From: Spirulinaceae cyanobacterium SM2_1_0
Lineage (GTDB): Bacteria; Cyanobacteriota; Cyanobacteriia; Cyanobacteriales; Spirulinaceae
Length of the DNA: 62,661 nt
Assembly (NCBI GenBank): GCA_012031265.1
Contig: JAAUTY010000023.1
Location: forward strand, 1-62,661
Reading direction: 5' to 3'
Shown here: positions 27,957 through 36,243 of the stretch, one piece after another
Numbering within the stretch: the stretch's first letter is position 1
Layout of the letters: every line of letters begins with the position of its first letter
Translations under genes and position numbers: made by a program
The notes under the pieces: model-generated
What the model saw: only the letters and a program-made list of their open reading frames with translations
Databases searched by the model: none
What the model was told of the DNA's origin: nothing

Positions 27957-28829
27957 TTAGCGTTTCGATTGGCGCGCCTGGCGGTAGGCAGCGGTGAGCA
28001 ATCCCTGACGGGGGCTGAAGCAGAAGGCGAGGGCGAAGGCACAAAAGGCGGCGAGGGCGATCGCCGGCCCGGAGGGCACATCCAGATAATAGCTGACATA
28101 CATACCGCTGACGCTAGCGAGGCTACCAATCACGGCTCCCAGTGTCATCATCTGATGTAATTCTGACACCAGCAAGTAGGCGGTCATCGCTGGCCCCACC
28201 AGCAGCGCGATCGCCAGCAGCACGCCCACGGTCTGCATGGTGGCGACGATCGCCAAGGTCAGCCCGCAGATCAGGCTGAAGTAGAGGACATTGACCGGCA
28301 AGCCGCTCGCCCGCGCACCCAGCGGATCGAAGCTGTAGAAGAGCAATTCTTTGTAAAACAATTTGACCAAAACCAAAATCACGCCGGTAATTGCCAGGGT
28401 CTGAACGACATCGGCGGGTCGCACGCTGAGAATGTCACCAAAGAGGATTTGATTGAGATCAATCTGGTTGGTTCGCAGCAGGCTGATCAGCATCATGCCG
28501 CTGGCCAGGAAGGTGGTGAGGATCAGCGCCATGGCGGCATCGACCTTGAGGCGCGATCGCGTCTCGATCGCGGCGATCGCCAGGGCACTGAGCACACCCG
28601 CGACAAAAGCGCCCACCGCTAAATTCCAACCGAAGAAGTAGGCGAGCGACAGTCCCGGCACAACCGAGTGCGAGATCGCACCGCCCAACATCGCCATCTG
28701 TTGCACGATCAGGTAACTGCCCATGACCGCACACAAGATTCCCACAAGCACGCCGACGCCGAGCGCCTGACGCATGAAGGCAAATTCCAGCGGCTCAGCC
28801 AGCCATTGCCAAATTGCTGCAAAGTTCAA
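27957..28829 (-). CDS. metal ABC transporter permease (ZnuB/MntB type)
   Basis: This 290-residue membrane protein of the ABC-3 family has about eight helices. Signatures: GSYLIVQQMAMLGGAISHSV near residues 37-56, and FYSFDPLGARASGLPVNVLYF in the middle. Such permeases import zinc or manganese. It lies 57 bp downstream of its ATPase on the same strand, so the two form an operon. No substrate-binding protein gene is near. The Zur-like box in front of the ATPase gene points to zinc; manganese remains possible. Confidence 0.92.
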   Translation of the reverse strand: MNFAAIWQWLAEPLEFAFMRQALGVGVLVGILCAVMGSYLIVQQMAMLGGAISHSVVPGLSLAYFFGWNLAVGAFVAGVLSALAIAAIETRSRLKVDAAMALILTTFLASGMMLISLLRTNQIDLNQILFGDILSVRPADVVQTLAITGVILVLVKLFYKELLFYSFDPLGARASGLPVNVLYFSLICGLTLAIVATMQTVGVLLAIALLVGPAMTAYLLVSELHQMMTLGAVIGSLASVSGMYVSYYLDVPSGPAIALAAFCAFALAFCFSPRQGLLTAAYRQARQSKR

Positions 28830-28886
28830 GGTTCAACACCGAGGTTTTGGGGGTTCCAGCATCGCTGCGGTTCACGTGAGCCAGTC

Positions 28887-29639
28887 TCAGTTGCAACAAG
28901 GCGCTTGACAGACGGCGAATGCGGTTTGTGAACCGTAGGCGCGGGCGAGATTTTCGGGGGTGAAGACTTGGGCGCGATCGCCCAGCGCGATCACCTGCCG
29001 ATTCAGCAGCAGGAAGCGATCATAGTGATCCAGGTTCTCACTAAGATCATGGCTCACCACCACCAGCAATTTACCCGCCGCCTTGAGTTCGGCAAAGAGA
29101 GCATAGATGACCGCTTCCGTCTGCTTATCCACGCCGACAAAGGGTTCATCAAGGCAAAAGGCATCGGCTTCTTGCGCCAGGGCGCGGGCGAGAAAGATGC
29201 GCTGCTGCTGACCGCCGGAGAGTTCGCCGATCGGGCGCTGGGCGAGGGCGAGCATTCCCATCCGATCGAGAGCTGCCGCCACGATCTCGCGGGACTGGCG
29301 CGAGGGCGGCCGCAACCAGCCCGTCTGACGCGTCCGCCCCATCATCGCCACATTCCAGGCGGCGATCGGGTAGTCCCAGTCGATGGCGCTGCGCTGAGGC
29401 ACGTAGGCCACGCGCCGCAGTTGCTGGTGCAGGGGTTGACCGTCGAGCTGAGTGCTTCCCTGGAGGCAAGGCATTAAGCCAAGCATGGCTTTGAGGAGCG
29501 TACTCTTACCCGCACCGTTGGGGCCGAGCACATCGACGACTTCGCCGCCTTGGAGTTGAGCGTTGATGTTGGCGATCGCCGTGCTCCCTCGATACCCCGC
29601 CGTCAGATTGCAAATATCCAGCCGCATAGACGCTTGCAT
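28887..29639 (-). CDS. metal ABC transporter ATPase (ZnuC/MntA type)
   Basis: This is a 250-residue ABC ATPase. Walker A is GPNGAGKSTLLKAML, the signature is ELSGGQQQRIFLARALAQEA, and Walker B is AFCLDEPFVGVD. The sequence YVPQRSAIDWDYPI between them is typical of the zinc/manganese ABC subfamily. Candidate starts are 29639 (MQASMRLD) and 29627 (MRLDICN); neither has a clear ribosome-binding site. A further in-frame ATG at 29660 would place the Zur-like box inside the gene, so I reject it. It is the first gene of the two-gene unit with the permease. Confidence 0.92.
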   Translation of the reverse strand: MQASMRLDICNLTAGYRGSTAIANINAQLQGGEVVDVLGPNGAGKSTLLKAMLGLMPCLQGSTQLDGQPLHQQLRRVAYVPQRSAIDWDYPIAAWNVAMMGRTRQTGWLRPPSRQSREIVAAALDRMGMLALAQRPIGELSGGQQQRIFLARALAQEADAFCLDEPFVGVDKQTEAVIYALFAELKAAGKLLVVVSHDLSENLDHYDRFLLLNRQVIALGDRAQVFTPENLARAYGSQTAFAVCQAPCCN

Positions 29640-29644
29640 GAGAA

Positions 29645-29659
29645 TGAGAATGACTATCA
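29645..29659. promoter_or_regulatory. Zur/Fur-like operator upstream of the metal ABC operon
   Basis: TGAGAATGACTATCA matches the cyanobacterial Zur-box pattern TGATAATNATTATCA at 12 of 14 defined positions. It lies directly before the ATPase start. The match supports repression by a Fur-family regulator, with zinc as the likely signal. Fur itself cannot be excluded. Confidence 0.6.
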
Positions 29660-30035
29660 TTCAGCATACCCCAAGCCGCTCCCCTCCCCGGCATCTAACT
29701 GCTGACCAACACCAGAGGGCTGATCGCAAGCCGAAAAACTAGAAAAGCCCGCCCCGACGCGAAGCATAAGGATCGGGAGTATGTCAAAAATTACGGGAGT
29801 ATCCCGGTTTGGCAACCCTGCGCTCCTACAGAACAGGCTCCGCCAACACCCTAAATCCCAAGCTGGGAGATGGCTCCTGGCTCCCTTCTCCCGGCTTGGG
29901 CTACCGTGTACACATAAATCAGGATGCTGACTCGCTGAATTTTGGTCTGCCAAAATGGGTGAGAGGAAGGCTGGATCAAGCGTTCCGACTCCTGCAACTT
30001 GTACTTGGCGTGGCTGTTGACCCAAGAAAGTGCAA
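29660..30035. other. intergenic region with the left half of a diverged inverted repeat
   Basis: No gene is supportable. CCAACACCCTAAATCC (29843-29858) has an exact reverse complement at 30199-30214. GGCTACCGTGTACACA (29899-29914) matches the reverse complement of 30172-30187 with one mismatch. The two arms bracket miniature element D. The arms look like one short sequence present twice in inverted orientation, possibly ends of a lost element. Confidence 0.5.
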
Positions 30036-30214
30036 CTAGTACCGCTACGCGGAATTTTGAGTTCTGAGTTTTGAGTGATGAGTGCAGACAATACAGGCAT
30101 CCTACGGATCCTGAATGGGCATCTTATTGCCGCCGCCTTGTACTAGCTTATCGCCAGGGTTTCAGGACTTGTGTGTACACAGTAGCCTTCTCAGGAGAGG
30201 ATTTAGGGTGTTGG
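29843..30214. repeat. inverted repeat pair bracketing miniature element D
   Basis: Outer arms of 16 bp are perfect (29843-29858 and 30199-30214). Inner arms of 16 bp differ at one base (29899-29914 and 30172-30187). Spacing between outer and inner arm differs on the two sides (40 versus 11 bases), so the sequence in between has drifted or been deleted. The 111-bp element lies inside, nearer the right arm. Confidence 0.65.
30036..30146 (-). mobile_element. 111-bp miniature element, copy D
   Basis: CTAG at 30036-30039 and 30143-30146 bound a copy in reverse orientation, with the same body variant as copy B. The two copies are nearly identical in the first 70 bases. It sits within the inverted repeat described separately, upstream of the DUF554 gene. 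Confidence 0.85.
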
Positions 30215-30287
30215 CTACGAAACTGGGATGCTTCCGGTGGCGGCAGCGTGTAGGGTGGGGAGAGTTTTATGGCCTCCCGGCATCCGC

Positions 30288-31031
30288 ATGACTCTCGAAC
30301 TCTGGACCCGCACCAGCGGCACCTGGATTAACGTCGTCACCGTTTTAGTCGGGACGGGCCTTGGTTTGTTACTGAAGCAGCGGCTGCCGGAAGCCATGCA
30401 GCAGATCATCACTCAGAGCGTTGGGTTGCTGACCCTCTGGCTCGGCTTCACGATGGCCGGGAGCCTAGGCGATGTCGCCGCTGGGCCGATCGATGGCGTG
30501 CTGCTCGGTCTGCTGGCGCTGATCCTCGGTGGGTTACTGGGTGAGTGGTGGCGACTGGAGCAGCGGCTCAATCAGCTCGGCGACTGGCTCAAGCAGCGCT
30601 TTCGCGGACGCGGACGCTTCACTGAAGGCTTCGCCGCCGCTAGCCTGCTCTTTTGCATCGGCCCGATGACGATCGTCGGTAGCCTCAACAACGGGCTGAC
30701 CGGCGACAACCAGTTGCTGGTGCTGAAGGCGATCATGGACGGGCTGATTGCGATTCCCTTTGCGAGCAGCTACGGCATTGGTGTCGGCTTTTCGGCGCTG
30801 CCCATCGCCGTGATTCAGGGCGGTCTCTCTTTGCTCGCAGGCACACTGGCGGGGGCGATCGCCGATCCGGCCAGCGATCCCCGCGTGCTGCTCACCACTG
30901 GCGTGGGCGGCTTTTTGATCCTGGGCATTGGGATGGGCTTGTTGGAAATTGCCAAGATTCGCCTCGCCTCTTTTCTGCCCGCGATCGCCCTCGCGCCCTT
31001 GCTGTATGCGATCGCTGTTCACCTGTTTTAA
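30288..31031 (+). CDS. DUF554 family membrane protein
   Basis: This 247-residue integral membrane protein starts at the ATG at 30288. Its beginning, TSGTWINVVTVLVGTGLGLL, and the segments FCIGPMTIVGSLNNGLTGDN and DGLIAIPFASSYGIGVGFSA mark DUF554 (YdfK/YqgA). It has about seven helices. Members are proposed transporters of unknown substrate. An upstream in-frame extension to 30228 is not family-like. It is a single-gene unit with the inverted repeat region as its leader. Confidence 0.9.
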   Translation: MTLELWTRTSGTWINVVTVLVGTGLGLLLKQRLPEAMQQIITQSVGLLTLWLGFTMAGSLGDVAAGPIDGVLLGLLALILGGLLGEWWRLEQRLNQLGDWLKQRFRGRGRFTEGFAAASLLFCIGPMTIVGSLNNGLTGDNQLLVLKAIMDGLIAIPFASSYGIGVGFSALPIAVIQGGLSLLAGTLAGAIADPASDPRVLLTTGVGGFLILGIGMGLLEIAKIRLASFLPAIALAPLLYAIAVHLF

Positions 31032-31301
31032 AATCCAACCCGCTCCAGAGCGTTCTGCTTCAGATCAATCGGGCGATGTCTAGGCGATCGCTCACCCGGT
31101 CAACCACTTGCTGCTATTGAAAGTGGTTCCTGAAAACTGGATGCCGTATCAATTCGCCACGCCCAAAGACTCGGCGCTACGATGAACCCAAGTTCAACAT
31201 TTCTGGGCAAGTCTTGGGTCTGCTGAACTGGCCCAAGCCCCCTCAACTCACGCTAGCCATCGCTGCCCAAGCTGAGCGCGCCAAGCGCGGCTGAGCCGTG
31301 A

Positions 31302-33146
31302 CTAAACCGCCTGCAACTCCGCCGCTGGGATTGAGGCAATCAGTTGGCGGGTGTACTCCGTTTGCGGATTGGTGTAAATCTCGCTAGCCAGACCGATCTC
31401 CTCGATGTTGCCCGCATTCATGACCATGATGCGATCGCTCATAAACTTGACCACACTCAGGTCATGGGAGATGAAGATGTAGGTCAGTTGAAACTCCGCC
31501 TGCAACTCCTTGAGCAGGTTCAAAACCTGTGCCTGCACCGACACATCCAGCGCCGACACCGACTCATCGCAGATGATGAACCTGGGGTTCAGCGCCAGAG
31601 CGCGGGCGATGCAAATGCGCTGGCGCTGCCCGCCGGAAAACTCGTGCGGGAAACGCTTGTAGGCGTTGGGATCGACGCCGACGCGGTTGAGTAAGTAGTC
31701 CACCCGCTCGCGCCGCTGTCGCTCCGACTTCAGGGTGCGGTGAATGGCTAGTGGCTCGGCGATCGCCCGGCCCACACTCTGGCGCGGATCGAGGGAGTTA
31801 TAAGGATTCTGAAACACAATCTGCATCTGTCGCCGCCAACGTCGCAACTGGCGGGTCGAGAGCCGCCGTAAGTCTTGACCATCGAAGACGATCTCGCCGT
31901 GCAAACTCGGCTGCAAGCAGAGCAGCGCCCGCGCCAGAGTTGATTTCCCACAGCCCGACTCGCCGACGAGACCGAGCGTTTCGCCCGGATACACCTGGAA
32001 GCTGACGCCATTCACGGCCATGAAGTAGCGCTTCGTCCGGCCGAAGAATCCGGATACCGGAAAACCAACCCGCAGGTCGTGTACCGCCAACAGCGGCTCA
32101 CTAGTCGTCGGGGCGGGTGGGGCTGGGTGTACGGTCAACTCCAGCGACTGAGGCTCCTTTTCGCCCAGCGCCAGCTCGCCCGTGCCATTGCTGGCAACAG
32201 TCATGAAGTCGTCAATCGTCGGTAGCCGTGTCAGCTCCTGGTCGAGGCGCGGGCGGCAGGCGAGCAATCCTTTGGTGTAAGGATGCTGGGGCTGGTGAAA
32301 GATTTGGGTGCGATCGCCACATTCGACAATCTGACCGCGATACATCACGGCGATGCGATCGGCGATCTCAGCGATCACCCCCAGATCGTGGGTGATGAAG
32401 ATCAGCGACATCTGGCGGGCACGGGCGAGTTCGCGCAGCAGCGCCAAAATTGCCGCCTGAACGGTGACATCCAGCGCCGTCGTCGGTTCATCGGCGATCA
32501 GCAGGGTCGGGTTGCAGGCGATCGCCATCGCAATCATCACCCGCTGTTGCTGACCGCCCGAGAGTTCGTGGGGGTAGCGCTTGAGGATGGCACGTTTGCG
32601 TTCGTTCACAGCTTGGCTGAGATCGCGATCATCCAATTCCGGCTGACCTGCCGCTGCCGTGTCAGCCACTTGCTCAGCACGCAGCAGCTCGTCACTAGGG
32701 AGCACCCGCACCTCTTGCAGCGCCAAAATCGCCTTGCGGCGGGCATCAGCCGGTGAGGCCTGCTGATGCTGCCGGATCGCCTCGGTGAGCTGAAAACCGA
32801 TCGTATAGACCGGATTCAGGGAGCACATCGGATCTTGAAACACGGTAGCGATGCGGCCACCCCGATAGAGCCGCCGTTCAGCTTCGGGCAGGGCAATCAG
32901 ATTTTGGGGGGCGTCGCTGGCGCTCGGAGTAAACCAAATCTCGCCCGCCACAACACGCCCAGGGAGCGGAAGCAACCCCATGAGGGCTAATGATGTGACC
33001 GATTTACCCGAACCAGATTCACCGACGATGCCGAGCGTTTCGCCGCGTTGGAGCTGGAAGCTGATACCGTCAACGGCTGTTGTCGTGCGGCGATCGCTGA
33101 TAAATTGAATCTGAAGGTTACGAACATCGAGAACAGTATCGGTCAT
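31302..33146 (-). CDS. oligopeptide-type ABC transporter, two fused ATPases (DppD-DppF-like)
   Basis: This 614-residue protein contains two complete ABC ATPase domains. The first (about 5-300) has Walker A GESGSGKS, signature LSGGQQQRVMIAMA and Walker B LLIADEPTTALD. The second (about 345-605) has GESGCGKS, FSGGQRQRICIARAL and FIICDESVSALD. This corresponds to DppD and DppF joined, as in GsiA/YejF-type importers for peptides, glutathione or nickel. Each half ends with the OppD/F C-terminal region (HPYTKGLLACRPRL and TEYTRQLIASIP). The linker between halves contains a longer insert than usual. No permease or binding protein genes are adjacent, so partners are elsewhere. Confidence 0.93.
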   Translation of the reverse strand: MTDTVLDVRNLQIQFISDRRTTTAVDGISFQLQRGETLGIVGESGSGKSVTSLALMGLLPLPGRVVAGEIWFTPSASDAPQNLIALPEAERRLYRGGRIATVFQDPMCSLNPVYTIGFQLTEAIRQHQQASPADARRKAILALQEVRVLPSDELLRAEQVADTAAAGQPELDDRDLSQAVNERKRAILKRYPHELSGGQQQRVMIAMAIACNPTLLIADEPTTALDVTVQAAILALLRELARARQMSLIFITHDLGVIAEIADRIAVMYRGQIVECGDRTQIFHQPQHPYTKGLLACRPRLDQELTRLPTIDDFMTVASNGTGELALGEKEPQSLELTVHPAPPAPTTSEPLLAVHDLRVGFPVSGFFGRTKRYFMAVNGVSFQVYPGETLGLVGESGCGKSTLARALLCLQPSLHGEIVFDGQDLRRLSTRQLRRWRRQMQIVFQNPYNSLDPRQSVGRAIAEPLAIHRTLKSERQRRERVDYLLNRVGVDPNAYKRFPHEFSGGQRQRICIARALALNPRFIICDESVSALDVSVQAQVLNLLKELQAEFQLTYIFISHDLSVVKFMSDRIMVMNAGNIEEIGLASEIYTNPQTEYTRQLIASIPAAELQAV

Positions 33147-33426
33147 TCGAGCGCGTGGTTCCGGTAAGAATAATAAAAGTGACGACCCTGATTCTAATCA
33201 GTGCCCTTTGGTCATGAGCGCTGGTCACTTGGACATTCCTCAAGGCATTCTCGGCGTCGCGGGTCTCGCCAATCAGAGGCGCTCACAGGTTGAGATAATC
33301 GCGATCAGTGTGGACACAACTCTGAAGCTATGCCGATTTTAGCAGTAGTTTCTCGGCTCGATGGTGAGATCAGTAGTGCGATCGCTTGCCACTAATTCTG
33401 ATGAACCTAAATATACAACCACGCAA

Positions 33427-34212
33427 CTACTTAAACCGCGTGAGCTGAACCCGATAGCGCTGCTTTTTGGTGATCGCGATGTCGCCGACCTCAACCCGCC
33501 CCTTGCCGCTGACCGCGATCAGGTCACCGGCTTGTACCGTCTGGCTGGGTTGCTTGATTTCCTTCCAGTTGACGCGCACATTGCCGCTGCTGATCGCCGC
33601 CGCCATCTTGCTGCGCGACATCCCAAACCCAGCGGAGGCGATCGCATCCAACCGCAGCGACGCCTCCACCGTCGTCAGCTCTTTCTTCTGTGGCGGCCGC
33701 ACCTTGAGTTCACTGAGGTCGAGGGCCTGCACCTTCACGGGCACCGAGCGCACCTGCGTCAGACTAGCCATGAGAAAAGGCACCAAATCTGGCACAACCA
33801 CCGCCTGCGCGCCCCGCTCGCCCAGCACCAAGAGGTCACCAACGCGATCGCGCTCAACCCCAGCACCCAGCAGCGCGCCGAGAAAATCGCGATGCGTCGC
33901 CGGGTCAAAGAGAAAGTTACCCGCAATGTCCAGAGCGGCGACCGGAATCTGGCTAGTGTCCAAGGGCAACTCCGTGCGGGCGATCGCCAGTCGCACCCGC
34001 TCGGCCTGGGGATAGCCACCCCAGGGCAGCAGAGCCACCTCGGTCAGGCGACTAAACCGCGCCCGCACTTCCGCCAGCACGGGCGGCGTCAGAAAATCGG
34101 TCACAGCGACTTCCCAGGTGGTCAGAGCCTGTTCGGCGCGGTCGATCACCCGGGCGATCGCCTCGCGATTTTCGACGCCCTTCAACAGTTCATCGCGGGG
34201 CAAGCTAGGCAT
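33427..34212 (-). CDS. photosystem II S4 domain protein (YlmH-like)
   Basis: This 261-residue RNA-binding protein is recognised by PRDELLKGVENREAIARVID at the start, the block LPWGGYPQAERVRLAIARTE, and an S4 domain near the end (LRLDAIASAGFGMSRSKMAA, NVRVNWKEIKQPSQTVQAGD). Related proteins are YlmH in Gram-positives and the chloroplast and cyanobacterial photosystem II S4 protein, placed by name with photosystem II but probably ribosome-associated. It has no signal peptide. It is a single gene, with the next minus-strand gene 80 bp upstream. Confidence 0.92.
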   Translation of the reverse strand: MPSLPRDELLKGVENREAIARVIDRAEQALTTWEVAVTDFLTPPVLAEVRARFSRLTEVALLPWGGYPQAERVRLAIARTELPLDTSQIPVAALDIAGNFLFDPATHRDFLGALLGAGVERDRVGDLLVLGERGAQAVVVPDLVPFLMASLTQVRSVPVKVQALDLSELKVRPPQKKELTTVEASLRLDAIASAGFGMSRSKMAAAISSGNVRVNWKEIKQPSQTVQAGDLIAVSGKGRVEVGDIAITKKQRYRVQLTRFK

Positions 34213-34292
34213 GAGCGTTTAAGAATATGCAGAGATCAGCGTCAGCAAGTCTCAGTCTGGAAATGAGGTTTCGCCACGGCGGCAAAGCCAAC

Positions 34293-34799
34293 TTAGCCCG
34301 CTTCGACATAAGCTTGCAGGTTCTCAGGGTCGAATTTTCGGAGAATTGGCGTGGCGAGATTTTTATCGCGATCGCTACCTTTAACCACCACCAGATACTT
34401 GCCAGCATTGAGGCGGTTGCGATACGGCAGCGCATCACCGCTGCCACTGGTGGCACCGACGCCCCCACCGACAAAGAAGCTACCCATCGCGCCGCCCATC
34501 GCGCCGAAGACGCCGCCCAAAAAGTGGTTGCCGAGTTCACCGATCGGCAGCAGATTGACATGGGTTTGGACATTGAAGGCAAAACCGGCCGCAAAGCCAA
34601 ACGGAACTAACCAGACCGCCATACGCTTGGCTTGCTTACGCGCCTGAGCGTCAGGATCGATGAGACCAAATTCGTCAGCACTCTGGTAACCGCGACCGAC
34701 GATCACCAGTTGATCGGGAGTGAGACCGGACTTTTCTAGCGCGGTGTAGGCTGCTTCAGCTTGGATGCGGTCGGGCAAGACGGCGATCAGATAGCGCAT
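34293..34799 (-). CDS. conserved cyanobacterial hypothetical, glycine-zipper membrane protein
   Basis: This 168-residue protein has a ferredoxin-like N-terminal part (MRYLIAVLPDRIQAEAAYTA, LTPDQLVIVG), a hydrophobic middle (WLVPFGFAAGFAF), then a glycine-zipper-rich segment (GGVFGAMGGAMGSFFVGGGV, about 95-125), and a final strand KYLVVVKGSD. The layout resembles general-stress-like proteins with a membrane-inserting glycine zipper, but I know no name for it. It lies 80 bp upstream of the S4 protein gene on the same strand and may be cotranscribed. Confidence 0.75.
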   Translation of the reverse strand: MRYLIAVLPDRIQAEAAYTALEKSGLTPDQLVIVGRGYQSADEFGLIDPDAQARKQAKRMAVWLVPFGFAAGFAFNVQTHVNLLPIGELGNHFLGGVFGAMGGAMGSFFVGGGVGATSGSGDALPYRNRLNAGKYLVVVKGSDRDKNLATPILRKFDPENLQAYVEAG

Positions 34800-35323
34800 A
34801 GGAGTAGTGTCAACGTGCAGTGCGAAGCACTCCAGCGAGTAATGATTCTCTCCCTAGTCTAAAACGCCAGCCGAGGGATATCTAACTGGGCTGGGTCAAA
34901 TTTTTTCCCTGAAGACAAAACCCCATAGATGAACCACCCGATGAGCGTCTAAAGTTTGGCGATCGCAGCCAGGATTAAGATGCCACAGATTCGACTTGAG
35001 GTCGCGACAAAAGCGAGCAGTGAGACCCGCAAGCCATGCCGATCGGCATATCTCCCTCTTGATGTCTAGGATGTGTTTACTGCTGCCCTTGTCGAGTCGG
35101 CTTTTATGCTTCCTCATAACTTTTCAAACAGCCTCCGAAGCAGAGAATCCCAGATCCCCAGGGCGTAAACCCCAACTCAATCACTGGAGCAATCCGAACC
35201 CAATCGGCTTATTATGCCGTAGTATCCGGCAATGAAAAATTATCAGAATAGCTAAAATTGAAGTATTCAAAGCCAAATCAGTGATGCTCAGTCTTTAGAG
35301 TGGGTATGAGGAGGGTTAAAGGC
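34800..35323. other. intergenic stretch without a gene
   Basis: About 520 AT-richer bases lie between a minus-strand start and the small membrane gene. No open frame looks real. The region must hold the promoter of the minus-strand gene and of the 38-residue gene. No clear operator or hairpin is visible. Confidence 0.45.
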
Positions 35324-35440
35324 ATGACGACTGAATTACAGGAGATGTTTTTGGCGTTGGCAACGATTACCCTGGCTTGTGCAGTACTTTCGCCGGTGCT
35401 GTGCTGGGTGTTGCTGCAACGATCTCATACTGCCTCGTGA
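35324..35440 (+). CDS. 38-residue single-span membrane peptide
   Basis: This short gene begins with ATG nine bases after AGGAGG and ends with TGA. The product is MTTELQEMF followed by a hydrophobic helix (about residues 9-31, containing LALATITLACAVLSPVLCWV) and a short polar tail. Size and layout are those of the small subunits of thylakoid complexes (PetL/N, PsbM, Psb30, NdhQ-like), but I cannot match it to any of them. It is too short for usual gene callers. A downstream inverted repeat could be its terminator. Confidence 0.6.
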   Translation: MTTELQEMFLALATITLACAVLSPVLCWVLLQRSHTAS

Positions 35441-35452
35441 GTTTAATACACA

Positions 35453-35481
35453 CAATATGCCCGGGCAATCCAGGCATATTG
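35453..35481. terminator. inverted repeat after the small membrane gene
   Basis: CAATATGCC and GGCATATTG form a nine-base stem around an 11-base loop. There is no T-run, so termination would be weak; it may instead stabilise the mRNA end. Confidence 0.35.
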
Positions 35482-35564
35482 GTCACTCAGGTGAGTGCAG
35501 AACATACCCTCGGTGGGTATAAATCTTGTAGCTAATGTTCTCGGTTTTCTCAGTCAAGAAACTG

Positions 35565-36170
35565 CTAATCGAGGAGGGCGCGACCCGCCAACAAACTGAA
35601 CGCAACCCTATCCGACGCGCTCAGCGCTGTGGCGATCGCCCAGGCATCCACCAGCAGCAACAAGCCCGCGCACCCCAATAAAATTGCATACATCCAAGGC
35701 TGCGACAGGGGGCGCACATCTTGCATATCAATCGCCGTCTGGGCTTGGACAATGCGGGTGAGGCGGGCGAAACCGGCCACGCGCATCGGCAGCAGATAGG
35801 CGCGATCGCGGGTCGTCGTGACGAAATAGTAGACCAGGCCACCCTGCCCAGTAGTCCGCGATTTCAGCTCAGCAATATCATGCCAAGCCAGCGACCAACC
35901 GCGCCGGCAGGGGTCAGGCCACCAGCGCGGGTAACTCACTTCGATGCCCTGCACATCAACCTGGACGCGCTCGCTGAGGACGCCGTAAAGCAGCAGGAAA
36001 CCGAAGCCGATCGCCACCCAGAACCACTGAGCCGGAACTGGGGCGGCAGTCACCTGGGATAGGAAGGGGAGCGGCAGCGTCAGTGCCAGGTACAGCGTCA
36101 GCAGCGTCAGGCGCACGAGCGGCGAGATGCGGAAGGTGGTCGGGAGGTCATTGGGCAGAGGATGATTCAC
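35565..36170 (-). CDS. cyanobacterial membrane protein of unknown function
   Basis: I place the start at a GTG (36170); the frame is open further upstream to 36314, but this overlaps the MOSC gene. The 201-residue product has two helices near the start (LVRLTLLTLYLALTLPLPFL, WFWVAIGFGFLLLYGVL), a PH-like soluble part with VQVDVQGIEVSYPRWW and SLAWHDIAELKSRTTGQGGL, and a last helix (MYAILLGCAGLLLLVDAWAI). I know of similar cyanobacterial proteins but no function. It lies about 75 bp downstream of the MOSC-fusion gene on the same strand, so cotranscription is likely. Confidence 0.75.
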   Translation of the reverse strand: MNHPLPNDLPTTFRISPLVRLTLLTLYLALTLPLPFLSQVTAAPVPAQWFWVAIGFGFLLLYGVLSERVQVDVQGIEVSYPRWWPDPCRRGWSLAWHDIAELKSRTTGQGGLVYYFVTTTRDRAYLLPMRVAGFARLTRIVQAQTAIDMQDVRPLSQPWMYAILLGCAGLLLLVDAWAIATALSASDRVAFSLLAGRALLD

Positions 36171-36243
36171 AGGATCAGGTTGGAAATACAAGGTTGTGCT
36201 GGGCAAGGGGTGACCAACACTCAGGCTCACTCTCGAATTGTTA

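Noticed and set aside
29657-30100. 147-codon minus-strand open frame across miniature element D
   Set aside because: It runs through the element and the Zur-like box, and its product has no protein-like character.
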